From: Metapseudomonas boanensis
Lineage (GTDB): Bacteria > Pseudomonadota > Gammaproteobacteria > Pseudomonadales > Pseudomonadaceae
Direction: 5' to 3'
DNA length: 64,000 bases
Assembly: GCF_018704125.1 (NCBI RefSeq)
Contig: NZ_JAGTIS010000003.1
Coordinates: 186,001 to 250,000 of the forward strand
Both the position numbers and the translations under genes were made by a program. Under the pieces are notes generated by a model that saw only the letters and a list, made by a program, of their open reading frames with translations, was not told where the DNA came from and did no database searches. Numbering within the stretch: position 1 is the stretch's first letter; each line of letters starts with the position of its first letter. Of the stretch, positions 42,225-57,549 are shown one piece after another.

Positions 42225-43412
42225 TCAATCAGCCTGGCGTCGCAGGAATGCCGGAATGTCCAGATAGTCCAGGTCATCCTGCGTATTCAGCTTGGCTGCA
42301 GTGGCTGCACCGCCATGAGCTTGGTTACGCATCACGGTGGGGCGATCCAGGTCACGGTAGTTGACCGACGGTTGCTCCGGACGGGAGGCAATGGTGGCGC
42401 TCGCCGTGGCAGCTGGCTGCACGGTGTTGTCCACAACCTTGACCGGCTTTTCGATACGGGCGCCGAGACCAGTGGCGACAACGGTCACGTGCAGCTCATC
42501 GCGCATGTCCGGATCGATCACGGTACCGACCTTGACGGTGGCGTGCTCGGAAGCGAACTGCTCGATGATGTTACCCACATCGGAGTACTCACCCAGGGAC
42601 AGGTCAGGACCTGCAGTAATGTTGACCAGGATGCCGCGAGCGCCCTGCAGGTTGACGTCATCCAGCAGCGGATTGCGGATAGCCGCTTCGGTCGCTTCAC
42701 GGGCGCGATTCGGACCGCTGGCGCAGCCGGTACCCATCATGGCCATGCCCATTTCGCCCATCACCGTTTTAACGTCGGCAAAGTCGACGTTGATCATGCC
42801 CGGACGCTTGATGATGTCGGAAATGCCGCGTACAGCGCCCGCGAGGACATCGTCCGCCTTGGCGAAAGCGGACAGGAGGCTGGCGTCCTTACCCAGGATG
42901 GTCAGCAGTTTTTCGTTCGGGATCGTGATCAGCGAGTCGACGCTCTCGGCCAGCGAACGGATGCCCTCATCGGCAATCTGCATGCGCTTGCGACCTTCGA
43001 ACGGGAACGGGCGAGTCACCACGGCAACGGTGAGAATGCCCATGTCCTTCGCCACCTCGGCAATCACCGGCGCAGCGCCGGTTCCGGTGCCACCGCCCAT
43101 GCCAGTGGTGATGAAGACCATGTCGGCGCCTTGCAGCACTTCAGCGATGCGCTCACGGTCCTCGATCGCTGCCTGGCGACCGACTTCCGGGTTGGCGCCA
43201 GCGCCCAGGCCCTTTGTCACACCTGGGCCAAGTTGCAGGACGGTACGTGCTCCAATGTTCTTCAGCGCCTGAGCATCAGTGTTGGCGCAGATGAACTCGA
43301 CGCCTTCGATGTTGCTCTTGGCCATATGGTTTACGGCGTTGCCACCACCGCCACCGACGCCGATAACTTTGATGACCGCTGTTTGCGGAACGTTATCTAC
43401 GAGTTCGAACAT
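42225..43412 (-). CDS. ftsZ: cell division protein FtsZ
   Basis: A 395-residue tubulin-like GTPase that forms the Z ring. The GTP-binding signature GGGTGTGAAPV is near residues 105-115, and the T7 loop has NVDFADVKTVM. A linker of about 60 residues leads to the conserved tail LDYLDIPAFLRRQAD, which binds FtsA and ZipA. It starts 48 bases after ftsA, with AGGAGAGG nearby. A high expression level is expected, and extra promoters within ftsA/ftsQ are usual in the family, though none was defined here. Confidence 0.98.
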   Translation of the reverse strand: MFELVDNVPQTAVIKVIGVGGGGGNAVNHMAKSNIEGVEFICANTDAQALKNIGARTVLQLGPGVTKGLGAGANPEVGRQAAIEDRERIAEVLQGADMVFITTGMGGGTGTGAAPVIAEVAKDMGILTVAVVTRPFPFEGRKRMQIADEGIRSLAESVDSLITIPNEKLLTILGKDASLLSAFAKADDVLAGAVRGISDIIKRPGMINVDFADVKTVMGEMGMAMMGTGCASGPNRAREATEAAIRNPLLDDVNLQGARGILVNITAGPDLSLGEYSDVGNIIEQFASEHATVKVGTVIDPDMRDELHVTVVATGLGARIEKPVKVVDNTVQPAATASATIASRPEQPSVNYRDLDRPTVMRNQAHGGAATAAKLNTQDDLDYLDIPAFLRRQAD

Positions 43413-43460
43413 ATCCCCTCTCCTTTCCTTTTTAGTTTTATCGCCTACTGCGTACCGCGG

Positions 43461-44711
43461 TTAAAAATTGCCCTGGACCCAGCGTTTGAACCGTTCCAGT
43501 ACAGGAGCCTTGGCTTCCTCGCCGTAGCCGAAGCTACCGCTGGAGACGGGCATGCCATCGGACTGCTTCTGCAGGCCATACAGCAGCAGGCCCACACCCG
43601 TCGAATAGATTGGATTTCGCACCACGTCAGCCAGCCCCTTGACGTTGTGCGGCAGACCGAGGCGCACTGGCATGTGGAAAATCTCTTCGGCCAGTTCCAC
43701 CGCGCCTTCCATCTTGGCGGTGCCGCCAGTGAGGACGATGCCTGCAGGGATCAGGTCCTCGTAGCCACTGCGACGCAACTCGGCCTGGATCAAGGTGAAC
43801 AGCTCGTCGTAGCGAGGCTCGACCACCTCGGCCAAGGCCTGGCGGGATAGCTCGCGTGGCGGCCGGTCCCCGACACTGGGCACCTTGATGGTCTCGCCAG
43901 CGCCGGCCAACTTGGCCAGTGCGCAGGCGTAACGGATCTTGATTTCCTCGGCGTACTGGGTAGGTGTACGCAGGGCCATGGCGATGTCGTTGGTGACCTG
44001 GTCGCCGGCAATCGGAATCACTGCGGTGTGACGGATCGCGCCCTCAGTGAAGATGGCGATATCCGTGGTGCCGCCACCGATGTCCACCAGGCAGACGCCC
44101 AACTCCTTCTCATCGTCGGTGAGCACCGAGTACGCCGATGCCAGCTGCTCGAGGATGATGTCATCCATCTCCAGACCACAGCGACGCACGCACTTCTCGA
44201 TGTTCTGTGCGGCATTCACGGCACAGGTCACCACATGCACCTTGGCCTCCAGGCGCACGCCGGACATGCCCAGCGGCTCACGTACGCCCTCCTGGTTATC
44301 GATGACGTAGTCCTGCGCCAGGGTGTGCAGCACGCGCTGGTCAGCGGGAATAGCCACCGCCTGGGCAGCGTCCAGCACCCGATCGATATCGGCGCCACTG
44401 ACCTCGCGGTCGCGGATTGCCACAATCCCGTGGGAGTTCAGGCTGCGGATGTGATTGCCGGCGATGCCGACAAAGGCCGAGTGAATTCGGCAGCCCGCCA
44501 TCAGCTGAGCCTCTTCCACCGCACGCTGGATCGACTGCACAGTGGACTCGATATTGACCACCACGCCCTTCTTCAGGCCGCGTGATGGATGGGTACCAAT
44601 ACCGACGATCTCCAGTTTGCCGTCGGCCGCGATCTCGCCCACCAACGCGACCACCTTGGAGGTGCCGATGTCCAGGCCGACGATCATCTTGCCGCTCTGC
44701 ACGCTTGCCAT
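43461..44711 (-). CDS. ftsA: cell division protein FtsA
   Basis: A 416-residue actin-like ATPase that ties FtsZ to the membrane. Phosphate 1 reads VGLDIGTSKVVALVGE, phosphate 2 LVDIGGGTTDIAIF and the adenosine motif GIVLTGGTAKMEG. The C-terminal amphipathic membrane anchor is LERFKRWVQGNF. It follows ftsQ by 21 bases and precedes ftsZ by 48, the standard order. Confidence 0.98.
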   Translation of the reverse strand: MASVQSGKMIVGLDIGTSKVVALVGEIAADGKLEIVGIGTHPSRGLKKGVVVNIESTVQSIQRAVEEAQLMAGCRIHSAFVGIAGNHIRSLNSHGIVAIRDREVSGADIDRVLDAAQAVAIPADQRVLHTLAQDYVIDNQEGVREPLGMSGVRLEAKVHVVTCAVNAAQNIEKCVRRCGLEMDDIILEQLASAYSVLTDDEKELGVCLVDIGGGTTDIAIFTEGAIRHTAVIPIAGDQVTNDIAMALRTPTQYAEEIKIRYACALAKLAGAGETIKVPSVGDRPPRELSRQALAEVVEPRYDELFTLIQAELRRSGYEDLIPAGIVLTGGTAKMEGAVELAEEIFHMPVRLGLPHNVKGLADVVRNPIYSTGVGLLLYGLQKQSDGMPVSSGSFGYGEEAKAPVLERFKRWVQGNF

Positions 44712-44732
44712 GGTTTTAACCTTCTCCTCAAT

Positions 44733-45593
44733 TCACTGCACGGCGACCGTAGTCGCCGCAGGAGCCTCGACCGGCGCCCGCCATGCCACGGCCAGGCCGT
44801 TGGGGTAACGCAGGTCGACGCGCTCAATGTTCGCAATCTGGTCTTTCAACGTTTTCTCGTAGATCGAGATGAAACGACGCATCTTTTCCACCAGGTGATC
44901 CCGTCCCAGCAGGAGTTCAACCCCCTGGCCGGTCGAGAGGAACCAGCTGCCACGCTCGCGCAGCTCCAGCCGGGCAATGGAGAAGCCAAGCGGGCGCAGC
45001 ATCTGGCTGAGCATCTGGTACTGCTGCATCACCTGCTCCTGGGCCCTTTGGGGTCCCCAGAGCTGCGGCAGTTGTTCGTAATGGGCTAACTCACGAGGTG
45101 TGAAAGCCTGGCCCTGGTTGTTCAACAAAGCCTCATCCCCCCAGCGGGCGACGGGCAACTGTTCTTCAAGACGGATACTGACCTGGTCTGGCCATACACG
45201 CCGAACTTCGGCATGGGCGATCCAGGGCATCTGTTCCAGCTCATGGCGCATTCCAGCCAGGTCGACGCTGAAAAAACTCGCAGAGATGTACGGCGCGATT
45301 CGCTGATGCACCGCCTGCTGGCTGATGTAGCTCAGGTCCCCCAGCACACTGACCTTGGCAATGGGCCTGTCCGCATAGGGCAGTAGACGCTGTGCCGCCT
45401 CATAGGCACCTACGCCCAGCACCAGCAACAGCACCGGCCAGAGCAGGCGCCGGAGCGAAGCGAAGCCAGGTTTTGGCAAGCGTGCCTTCAACGGCTCCTT
45501 GGCCACCATCCGGCTGGCACCACGCGGCACCGGCTTGCGCGCAGGCGCGCGGCCGATAACGGGTTCCTGACGACGGAGAGTGGCAGTTCTCAT
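44733..45593 (-). CDS. ftsQ: cell division protein FtsQ
   Basis: A 286-residue bitopic divisome protein. A long basic cytoplasmic tail (1-47) is followed by one helix (about 48-66, [18 protein letters not shown]), a POTRA domain (about 80-150, starting [17 protein letters not shown]) and the FtsQ beta domain, which binds FtsB and FtsL. The Arg/Pro-rich N-terminus is longer than in E. coli. It lies five bases after ddlB. Confidence 0.95.
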   Translation of the reverse strand: MRTATLRRQEPVIGRAPARKPVPRGASRMVAKEPLKARLPKPGFASLRRLLWPVLLLVLGVGAYEAAQRLLPYADRPIAKVSVLGDLSYISQQAVHQRIAPYISASFFSVDLAGMRHELEQMPWIAHAEVRRVWPDQVSIRLEEQLPVARWGDEALLNNQGQAFTPRELAHYEQLPQLWGPQRAQEQVMQQYQMLSQMLRPLGFSIARLELRERGSWFLSTGQGVELLLGRDHLVEKMRRFISIYEKTLKDQIANIERVDLRYPNGLAVAWRAPVEAPAATTVAVQ

Positions 45594-45598
45594 GGGTT

Positions 45599-47995
<2,397 letters not shown>

Positions 47996-48003
<8 letters not shown>

Positions 48004-49066
48004 GGGCCACCTCCAGGCAGATATCGACCACAGTGCGGGTAGCGGCCGGTTTGGCCAGTCGGCGCGCAGTAGCGCCCATTGCCTTGAGTTTTTCGGGGTG
48101 CATCAAAACCTCGGTCAGCTGAGCAGCCAGCGTGGCCGCGTCAGTGGAATGTTGCGGGAGTAGGACGGCCGCGCCCTCCTTCGCCAGATAATCGGCATTG
48201 CGCGACTGGTGGTCGTCGATCGCGTGGGGCAAAGGCACCAGGAACGACGGTAGGCCAGCTGCAGCCAGTTCGCTGACGGTCAAGGCGCCAGCTCGGCAAA
48301 TGACCAGATCGGCCCATGCATAGGCACGCGCCATATCCTTGATGAAGGGTGCGACCTCCGCTTCGACAGCGGCATTGCGATAACGCTCCGCAGTAATATC
48401 GTTGTGCTTGCGACCAGCCTGGTGGAACACCTGCGGACGCAGCTCCGCAGACACCTTGGCCAGCGCCTCGGGCAGCAGTTTGTTGAGGGGCTCGGCTCCC
48501 AGGCTTCCGCCCAGCACCAGCAAGCGCGGCTTGCGCCCCGCCAGACTGTCGCGTGGTGTTTCCAGGAAGAGCTCTTCACGCACAGGGTTGCCGGTGGTGC
48601 GCCGTTTGCTGCTGGCCCCGAAGGTCTCCGGGAAAGCTTCGCAAACGCGGCTGGCAAGTGGAGCCAGGCTTCGATTGGCCGTGCCAGCCACGGCATTCTG
48701 CTCGTGGATGATCAATGGGACGCCCGCCAAGCGAGCAGCCAACCCACCGGGCCCGGTAACGTAGCCGCCCATGCCCAGCACGCAAACAGGGTTCAGGTCA
48801 CGTACGACGCGGCGCGCCTGGAACAGCGATTTGATCAGCTCGAACGGTGCCTTGAGCAGGGACTTGATGCCCTTGCCACGCAGGCCACTGACGTTGATCA
48901 GATGCAGGGGCAACCCTGCCTGGGGCACCAATTCGTTCTCAATCCCCCGCGGTGTCCCCAGCCAATGGACCTGGTATCCGCGCGCCTGGAACTCACGGGC
49001 ACAAGCCAATGCCGGGAACACGTGACCACCGGTGCCACCAGCCATGATCAGTACATTACCCCTCAT
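47996..49066 (-). CDS. murG: lipid II-forming GlcNAc transferase MurG
   Basis: A 356-residue peripheral membrane GT-B glycosyltransferase that adds GlcNAc to lipid I, making lipid II. The N-terminal glycine loop is [14 protein letters not shown], the second [12 protein letters not shown], and the C-domain UDP-GlcNAc site has [19 protein letters not shown]. It overlaps ftsW by four bases and murC by eight. Confidence 0.98.
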
Positions 49067-50271
49067 GGACGCACCTCCTCGTCAGCGAAGTCGCTCTCGA
49101 CGAACTCGACTTCTTCGCCGCCCAGTTGGGTACGCCGCTCCCACTCGATCCGCAGGAGCAGGCCAAGGCTGACGCAGCAGATCACCAGCGAACTGCCGCC
49201 GTAGCTGAGGAAGGGCAATGTCAGGCCTTTGGTCGGCAACAGGCCGACGTTCACCCCGATGTTGATCAGTACCTGGCCGATCCACAGGAAAGCCAGGCCG
49301 TAGGCCACGTAAGCGGAGAAGAACTGCTTGGCTTTCTCCGCCCAGAGACCGATGTAGAGCGCGCGCACGCTGACGAAGACGAACAGGCCGACGGTAACCA
49401 GCGCGCCGATCATGCCCAGTTCCTCGGCCAATACGGCGAATACGAAGTCGGTATGAGCCTCAGGCAGGTAGAACTGCTTCTGGATGCTATTGCCCAGACC
49501 GACACCAAACCATTCGCCGCGACCAAAGGCGATCAGCGCCTGACTCAGTTGGTAGCCGGCACCGTATTGGTCAGCCCAGGGATCTACGAAGTTGGTCAGG
49601 CGCTGCATGCGATAGCTCTGGCTGGTCATTACCAGCACACCGGCCGCCAGAACTGCAGCTGCCAAGGGAATGAAGCGCAGTAGGTTGATCCCGCCCAGGA
49701 ACAACATGGCGATACAGGAGCCGACCAGCACCACGGTGGCCCCGAAGTCCGGCTCGGCTAGCAGAAGCACGGCGATCGGACCAAGCACCAGCATCGGCTT
49801 GATGAAGCCCGTGAGTTTTTCGCGGACCTCATCCTGACGGCGCACCAGATATCCGGCGATGAACATCACGGTGAACAGCTTGGCGAGCTCGGAAGGTTGC
49901 ACGTTGAACATCCCGAAACCGATCCAGCGCTTGGCACCGTTTACCTCACGACCGATCCCCGGCAGGAGCACCAGGATCAGCAGGACGAAGGCCAACAGCA
50001 TCAGCCGTGCGCCGTGACGCTGCCAGAAGGCCATGGGGACTTGTAGGGTCAACAGGCACGCACCTAGGCCGAGCGTCAGGTAAATCAAGTGGCGAATCAT
50101 GTGATACAGCGGGTTGCCCGACAAGGCCGCCGCGACTTCCGACGAGGCCGACGTGATCATCACCAGCCCCAGGCCGAGCAGGGCCAGACTACCGGCCAGC
50201 AGCGGGAAGTCGATATCGATGCCGCGGCGGTTGCGCAGTGGCGACGGGGCGGCGAGCAGTCGGGCCAGCAT
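49063..50271 (-). CDS. ftsW: SEDS peptidoglycan glycosyltransferase FtsW
   Basis: A 402-residue polytopic SEDS protein that polymerises septal glycan together with FtsI. About ten helices are visible, and conserved stretches include QPSELAKLFTVMFIAGYL, ARPDFGATVV-like EPDFGATVVLVGS with the catalytic Asp, and LTLPFLSYGGSSL near the end. ATG 50271 (MLARLLAAPSPLRNRRG) shares one base with the murD stop; an ATG 26 codons upstream lies in murD and is unlikely. Confidence 0.97.
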   Translation of the reverse strand: MLARLLAAPSPLRNRRGIDIDFPLLAGSLALLGLGLVMITSASSEVAAALSGNPLYHMIRHLIYLTLGLGACLLTLQVPMAFWQRHGARLMLLAFVLLILVLLPGIGREVNGAKRWIGFGMFNVQPSELAKLFTVMFIAGYLVRRQDEVREKLTGFIKPMLVLGPIAVLLLAEPDFGATVVLVGSCIAMLFLGGINLLRFIPLAAAVLAAGVLVMTSQSYRMQRLTNFVDPWADQYGAGYQLSQALIAFGRGEWFGVGLGNSIQKQFYLPEAHTDFVFAVLAEELGMIGALVTVGLFVFVSVRALYIGLWAEKAKQFFSAYVAYGLAFLWIGQVLINIGVNVGLLPTKGLTLPFLSYGGSSLVICCVSLGLLLRIEWERRTQLGGEEVEFVESDFADEEVRP

Positions 50272-51617
50272 CAGGCGAGCCCTTCCACGGTCTGGGCGAA
50301 CAGACGCCCGCGCTCTTCGAAGTTCTTGAACATGTCGAGGCTGGCACAAGCCGGCGACAGCAGCACGGCATCACCGGCTTCGGCAAGCTCAGCGCTACGC
50401 TGGACGGCCTCCTCCAGGGTCTTCACTCGTACCAGCGGCACAGAGTCGTCCAGCGTCGCGGCAATCAGTTCGGCATCGCGCCCGAGCAGCACCACGGCTC
50501 GGCAGTAGCGTTCAATCGGTGCACGTAGACCAGAGAAATCGGCACCTTTACCGTCACCGCCCGCGATCAGAACCAGTTTGCCGTCAATATCCGCCCCAAG
50601 ACCTTCGACGGCCGCCAGCGCGGCGCCGACGTTGGTGGCCTTGGAGTCGTCGTAGTAGGAAACGCCTTTACGCTCGCGCACCCACTGGCAGCGATGAGCG
50701 AGGCCCGCGAATGTGCGCAGGGTTTCCAGCATCGGCTCGAATGGCAGTCCCACGGCATGCCCCAAGGCCAATGCCGCCAAGGCATTCGACTGGTTGTGGG
50801 CACCACGGATCTTCAGTTCACGCACCGGCATCAGCGCATTGAACTGGAAAGCCAGGTACTTTTCGCCGTCCTCCTCAATCACACCAAAACCCTTGAAGTC
50901 CGGCTTGTTCAGGCCAAAGGTCCAGCACGGCAGCTGGTCGGCAACCAAGGGACGCGACAATGCGTCCGCGCGGTTCACCACCACCTGGCGAGCACCGCGG
51001 AAGATACGGTGTTTGGCGAGGTGATAGGCCTGCATGTCAGCGTAGCGATCCATGTGGTCTTCGCTGACGTTGAGGACAGTAGCGACCTCGGCGTCCAGAC
51101 GATCCGTGGTCTCCAACTGGAAGCTGGAGAGCTCCAGCACGTAGAGCTCGACCGCATCATCCAGCAGATCCAGCGCTGGGGTACCAAGATTGCCCCCTAC
51201 CGCCACCTTGCGCCCTGCCGCACGGGCCATGTCGCCTACTAGCGTGGTAACCGTGCTCTTGGCGTTGGAGCCCGTAATCGCGACGATGGGCGCCTTGGCG
51301 TGTCGAGCGAACAGTTCGATGTCGCCAGAGAGCTTCACCCCGCGCCGAGCGGCCTCTTGCAGGGCCGGCGTGGCAACCGCCAACCCTGGACTGACATAGA
51401 GCTCGTTGGCGCGGCAGAGGAAATCGACGTCCAGCGCACCGCAGCGAACCTCCACCTGCGGGAATTGGCTTTGCAACGTGGCCAGTTCCGGCGGGTTCGC
51501 ACGAGTATCGGCTACGGCAAACGACACGCCCTGACGCGCCAGGAAGCGCACCAGGGACATGCCGCTCTTGCCGAGGCCGACAACGATGCGGAACTGGTCG
51601 GAAGCGATCAAAGTCAC
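50271..51617 (-). CDS. murD: UDP-N-acetylmuramoyl-L-alanine--D-glutamate ligase
   Basis: A 448-residue ligase adding D-Glu, which MurI makes. The N-domain has FRIVVGLGKSGMSLVRFLA, the ATP loop ITGSNAKSTVTTLVG, the central domain NVSEDHMDRY, and the C-domain YYDDSKATNVGAALAA. The start is GTG 51617 (TLIASDQFRIV), matching the Pseudomonas N-terminus, with GAGG ten bases upstream. A TTG two codons earlier at 51623 directly abuts the mraY stop and is less likely. Confidence 0.96.
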   Translation of the reverse strand: MTLIASDQFRIVVGLGKSGMSLVRFLARQGVSFAVADTRANPPELATLQSQFPQVEVRCGALDVDFLCRANELYVSPGLAVATPALQEAARRGVKLSGDIELFARHAKAPIVAITGSNAKSTVTTLVGDMARAAGRKVAVGGNLGTPALDLLDDAVELYVLELSSFQLETTDRLDAEVATVLNVSEDHMDRYADMQAYHLAKHRIFRGARQVVVNRADALSRPLVADQLPCWTFGLNKPDFKGFGVIEEDGEKYLAFQFNALMPVRELKIRGAHNQSNALAALALGHAVGLPFEPMLETLRTFAGLAHRCQWVRERKGVSYYDDSKATNVGAALAAVEGLGADIDGKLVLIAGGDGKGADFSGLRAPIERYCRAVVLLGRDAELIAATLDDSVPLVRVKTLEEAVQRSAELAEAGDAVLLSPACASLDMFKNFEERGRLFAQTVEGLA

Positions 51618-51623
51618 GCGCAA

Positions 51624-52706
51624 TTACCTCAGTTTCAGGGTGGCCAGGCCGATCAGCACCAGGATCACCGTAATGATCCAGAAGCGCACGATGACGCGGG
51701 GCTCGGGCCAGCCTTTCAGTTCAAAGTGGTGATGAATAGGGGCCATGCGGAATACGCGACGACCGGTCAGTTTGAAGGAAGCCACCTGGATCATTACCGA
51801 GAGGGTTTCCATCACGAAGACGCCGCCCATGATGAACAGCACCACTTCCTGGCGCACAATCACGGCGATGGTTCCCAGCGCGGCGCCAAGGGCCAGCGCA
51901 CCGACGTCCCCCATGAAGACCTGGGCCGGATACGTGTTAAACCAGAGGAAACCGAGACCCGCTCCCACCAGCGCGGCACAGAACACAATCAGCTCGCCCG
52001 CGCCCGGAACGTAGGGAATTAACAGGTAGTCGGCGAATTTGATGTTGCCCGACAGGTAGCAGAAGATCCCGAGCGCACCGCCGACCATGACGGTGGGCAT
52101 GATTGCCAGGCCATCGAGGCCATCCGTCAGGTTCACCGCATTGCTGGAGCCGACGATGACGAAGTAGGTCAGCACCACGAAACCGATGCCCAAGGGAATT
52201 TCGATGTTCTTGATCAGCGGCAGGATAAGAGTGGTCTCGGCCGGCGTACTGGCAGTCATATAAAGGAAGGCTGCTGCCGCGATTCCAAAAACCGACTGCC
52301 AGAAATACTTCCAGCGGCTCGGGAGGCCGCGGGAGTTCTTCTCGATTACCTTGCGATAGTCATCGACCCAGCCGATGGCTCCGAACAGCAGCGTGACCGC
52401 CAACACCACCCACACATAGCGATTGGACAAGTCGGCCCAGAGCAGGGTGCTGATGGCGATGGCGGTAAGAATCAACGCGCCGCCCATGGTCGGAGTACCG
52501 GACTTGGAGAGGTGCGACTGCGGGCCGTCATTACGCACTGCCTGTCCGATCTGGCGGATCTGCAGGGTGCGAATCATCCAGGGACCGAGCCAGAGCGACA
52601 GCGACAGCGCCGTCAGGACGCCGAGAATCCCGCGCAGGGTCAGGTACTGGAATACTCCAAACCCTTTATAGAACTGTTGCAGGTACTCAGCGAGCAGCAG
52701 CAGCAT
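51624..52706 (-). CDS. mraY: phospho-MurNAc-pentapeptide translocase
   Basis: A 360-residue, ten-helix inner-membrane enzyme that transfers phospho-MurNAc-pentapeptide to undecaprenyl phosphate, giving lipid I. Motifs are [13 protein letters not shown], the catalytic Asp region [13 protein letters not shown] and, near the end, [18 protein letters not shown] 52706 ([16 protein letters not shown]) has GGAGG ten bases upstream and restores the standard 360-residue length. It follows murF by two bases. Confidence 0.98.
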   Translation of the reverse strand: MLLLLAEYLQQFYKGFGVFQYLTLRGILGVLTALSLSLWLGPWMIRTLQIRQIGQAVRNDGPQSHLSKSGTPTMGGALILTAIAISTLLWADLSNRYVWVVLAVTLLFGAIGWVDDYRKVIEKNSRGLPSRWKYFWQSVFGIAAAAFLYMTASTPAETTLILPLIKNIEIPLGIGFVVLTYFVIVGSSNAVNLTDGLDGLAIMPTVMVGGALGIFCYLSGNIKFADYLLIPYVPGAGELIVFCAALVGAGLGFLWFNTYPAQVFMGDVGALALGAALGTIAVIVRQEVVLFIMGGVFVMETLSVMIQVASFKLTGRRVFRMAPIHHHFELKGWPEPRVIVRFWIITVILVLIGLATLKLR

Positions 52707-52708
52707 GA

Positions 52709-54073
52709 TTAGTGAGCCTCCCCCGTCCCACAGAGTGCCGCGACGATTTTGTCCATCGCCGCGCTGCGGGAGCCTTTGATCAGAATTGTGGTATTGGTGT
52801 CCTGCTCGCTTGCCAGCGCCTGAATCAGGCTGGCCTGGTCTGCGAAATGGCGACCGTTTGCGCCGAAGGCAGCTACTGCGTGCGCCATCAGCGGGCCAAC
52901 GGCATAAAGCGCGCTGACCTTGCCACGGGCGTATTCGCCCACCTCGCGGTGGCCCTGCTCCGCCCACTCGCCCAGCTCGCCCATATCCCCGAGCACCAGG
53001 ACGGTGTGCCCAGAAAAGCCGGCGAGTATATCAACGGCGGCGAGCATCGACGCGGGGTTGGCGTTGTAACTGTCGTCGATTACCCGCATGCCGCTGGGTG
53101 CCAATTGCGCTACGGCGCGGCCTTTGACCGGTTGAAGCGCTTCCAGCCCCGTCTTTATACCGACAAGCGGTACGCCTAGGGCATGTGCAGCAGCTGCTGC
53201 TGCCAAGGCATTGGCGACATTGTGTGCTCCCAGCAGGTTGAGCTGGATGCGTGCCTCACCGGCCAGACCAACAAGGGTGAACGCCATGCAGCCACGTGCG
53301 TCGCGATCGAGGTTCTCGGCTCGCACATCCGCCACCGGCTCATTCAGGCCGAAGCTGATGACTTTCCGGCCTGCGGCACGCTCGTGCCAAACCGGGTACG
53401 CAGAGTCGTCGCGGTTCAGAATCGCAACGCCATCGCTAGCGAGTCCCTCCAGGATCTCACCCTTGGCTTCGACAATTTTGTCCGGCCCGCCGAACTCACC
53501 CACATGAGCGGTGCCCGCGTTATTGATGATCGCAACTTGAGGGCGCGTCATTCCGACTGTGTAGGCGATCTCCCCTACCCGCGAAGCGCCCAGCTCGATC
53601 ACTGCACTGTCGTGCTCGAACGACAGTTCCAGCAGGGTCAGCGGAACCCCCAGGTCATTGTTCAGGTTGCCACGGGTAGCGAGGACTGAACCCTGCGTAC
53701 GCAGGATGCTGGCCAGCATTTCCTTGACCGTGGTCTTGCCGCTGGAACCGGTCACTGCCGCTACACGGCCAGTGAATCCTTGGCGATTGAACGCCCCTAG
53801 TTGACCAAGCCCTTCTCGGGTATCGGCCACAACCAGTTGCGGGATCGGTGCATGCTCGACCTCGCGCTGCACCAGCGCAGCGACCGCCCCCTTGGCAGTC
53901 ACCTCGGCCAGGTAGTCATGACCATCGAAACGAGGGCCGACCAAGGCAACGAACAATTGCCCCGGCTCAATCTTTCGGCTGTCGCTGGAGACGCCGGTGA
54001 AGGCGACATCTGCTCCGACCAACTCAGCATTCAGTGGCACCAGCAGCTCGGAAAGGCGAAGCGGCTTAAGCAT
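52709..54073 (-). CDS. murF: UDP-MurNAc-tripeptide--D-alanyl-D-alanine ligase
   Basis: A 454-residue ligase that completes the pentapeptide using the D-Ala-D-Ala made by Ddl. The ATP loop is [15 protein letters not shown], the central domain has [14 protein letters not shown], and the C-domain [18 protein letters not shown] 54073 ([18 protein letters not shown]) is selected by homology; further upstream starts lie deep within murE. It overlaps murE by eight bases. Confidence 0.97.
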   Translation of the reverse strand: MLKPLRLSELLVPLNAELVGADVAFTGVSSDSRKIEPGQLFVALVGPRFDGHDYLAEVTAKGAVAALVQREVEHAPIPQLVVADTREGLGQLGAFNRQGFTGRVAAVTGSSGKTTVKEMLASILRTQGSVLATRGNLNNDLGVPLTLLELSFEHDSAVIELGASRVGEIAYTVGMTRPQVAIINNAGTAHVGEFGGPDKIVEAKGEILEGLASDGVAILNRDDSAYPVWHERAAGRKVISFGLNEPVADVRAENLDRDARGCMAFTLVGLAGEARIQLNLLGAHNVANALAAAAAAHALGVPLVGIKTGLEALQPVKGRAVAQLAPSGMRVIDDSYNANPASMLAAVDILAGFSGHTVLVLGDMGELGEWAEQGHREVGEYARGKVSALYAVGPLMAHAVAAFGANGRHFADQASLIQALASEQDTNTTILIKGSRSAAMDKIVAALCGTGEAH

Positions 54074-55528
54074 GAGGCACCTCCCAGGCGTCGAGCGCCT
54101 TGGCAGCTTCGTCCAGGTCGGAGAACGGCTGACGCACACCGGCGATCTCCTGATAATCCTCATGCCCCTTGCCGGCCAACAGCACGACATCATCGGCGCC
54201 GGCCCGGCCAATCAACTGCGCAATGGCCTGACCGCGGCCGTGCACGAACTCGACCTGCTGGACATTGGCAAACCCTGGACGGATATCGGCAAAAATATGC
54301 GCGGGGTCTTCACTGCGCGGATTGTCATCGGTCACCAGCACCCGGTCGGCAAAACGCTCGGCAGCTTCGGCCATCAGCGGGCGCTTGCCGCGATCCCGAT
54401 CCCCGCCACAACCAAACAGACAGAGCAGTTGCCCACGGACATGCGGACGCAGTGCCTGCAATACCTTTTCCAAGGCATCGGGAGTGTGGGCATAGTCGAC
54501 CACGACCAGCGGCTTGGCGTCGCCACCCAGACGCTGCATGCGCCCGACAGGGCCATGGAGGGATGGCAGGAGGTGCAGCACTTCGTCCAGTGGATAATCC
54601 AGCGCCAGCAGCACACCGACCACAGCCAGCAGGTTGCTCAGGTTGAAACGTCCAAGCAGCGGGCTGCGCAGCAGACCCTCGCCTTGCGGCGTGACCAGTT
54701 GTGCCCGCACGCCGTTGTCATCGAAATGCGCTTCGCGGCAATAAAGGAAGGCTGCGGAATCTTCAAGGCTGTAGCTGACCAGTCGCGACTCATGCTGCTC
54801 GCAGGCCAGCTGGCGACCGAAATCGTCATCCAGATTGACCACGCGCACACGCAGATCGGGCCAGGCGAACAGGCGGGCCTTAGCCGCCGCGTAGGCCTCC
54901 ATCGAGCCGTGGTAGTCCAGGTGATCGCGCGACAGGTTGGTAAAGACCGCCACGTCGAAATCCAGGGCTGCAACGCGTCCCTGTTCGAGGCCATGGGAAG
55001 AAACTTCCATAGCCACGGCACGCGCGCCGGCCTGTTTCAGCCCGGCCAGAGTCGCCTGCACGGCCAGAGGGTCTGGAGTGGTATGCCTACCGCTTTCCAG
55101 CGCGCCATAGAAACCGGTGCCCAAGGTGCCGACAATTCCACAGCGCTCACCCAACTGGTCAAGGGCCTGCGCCAGCAGTTGGCTGACACTTGTCTTGCCG
55201 TTGGTACCGGTGACGCCGACCAGTCGAAGGGCACGACTGGGTTCACCGTAGAACCGCCCGGCGATGGACGACAATTGACCAGCGAGCCCCTTGACCGGGA
55301 TCAGCTCAGCACCAGCAGCTTCGATCGCGGCAGCACCCTCACTTTCATAGGCAACGGCAGTGGCCCCACGAGCAACGGCGTCCGCGATATGCGTGCGACC
55401 ATCCTGCTGGGCTCCAGGCACAGCAAGGAACAAGTCGCCCGGGCGCACGCGGCGGCTGTCCAGGGTCAGTTCACGAATAAGCGCAGCGCTCTGCGCCTGG
55501 GGCAGTAATTGATTCAATGGCATGGGCA

Positions 55529-55529
<1 letters not shown>
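54066..55529 (-). CDS. murE: UDP-MurNAc-L-Ala-D-Glu--meso-DAP ligase
   Basis: A 487-residue ligase adding the third residue of the stem peptide. The DNPR motif (DDNPRSEDPAHIF) shows specificity for meso-diaminopimelate rather than lysine, and GVTGTNGKTSVSQLLA is the ATP loop. AGGAGGG stands eight bases before ATG 55529. The start codon overlaps the ftsI stop by one base. Confidence 0.98.

Positions 55530-57545
<2,016 letters not shown>

Positions 57546-57549
<4 letters not shown>

Noticed and set aside
42315-43850. 511-codon plus-strand open frame opposite ftsZ and ftsA
   Set aside because: It crosses two well-supported genes on the other strand and its His/Asp/Gly-rich composition is typical of an antisense shadow.
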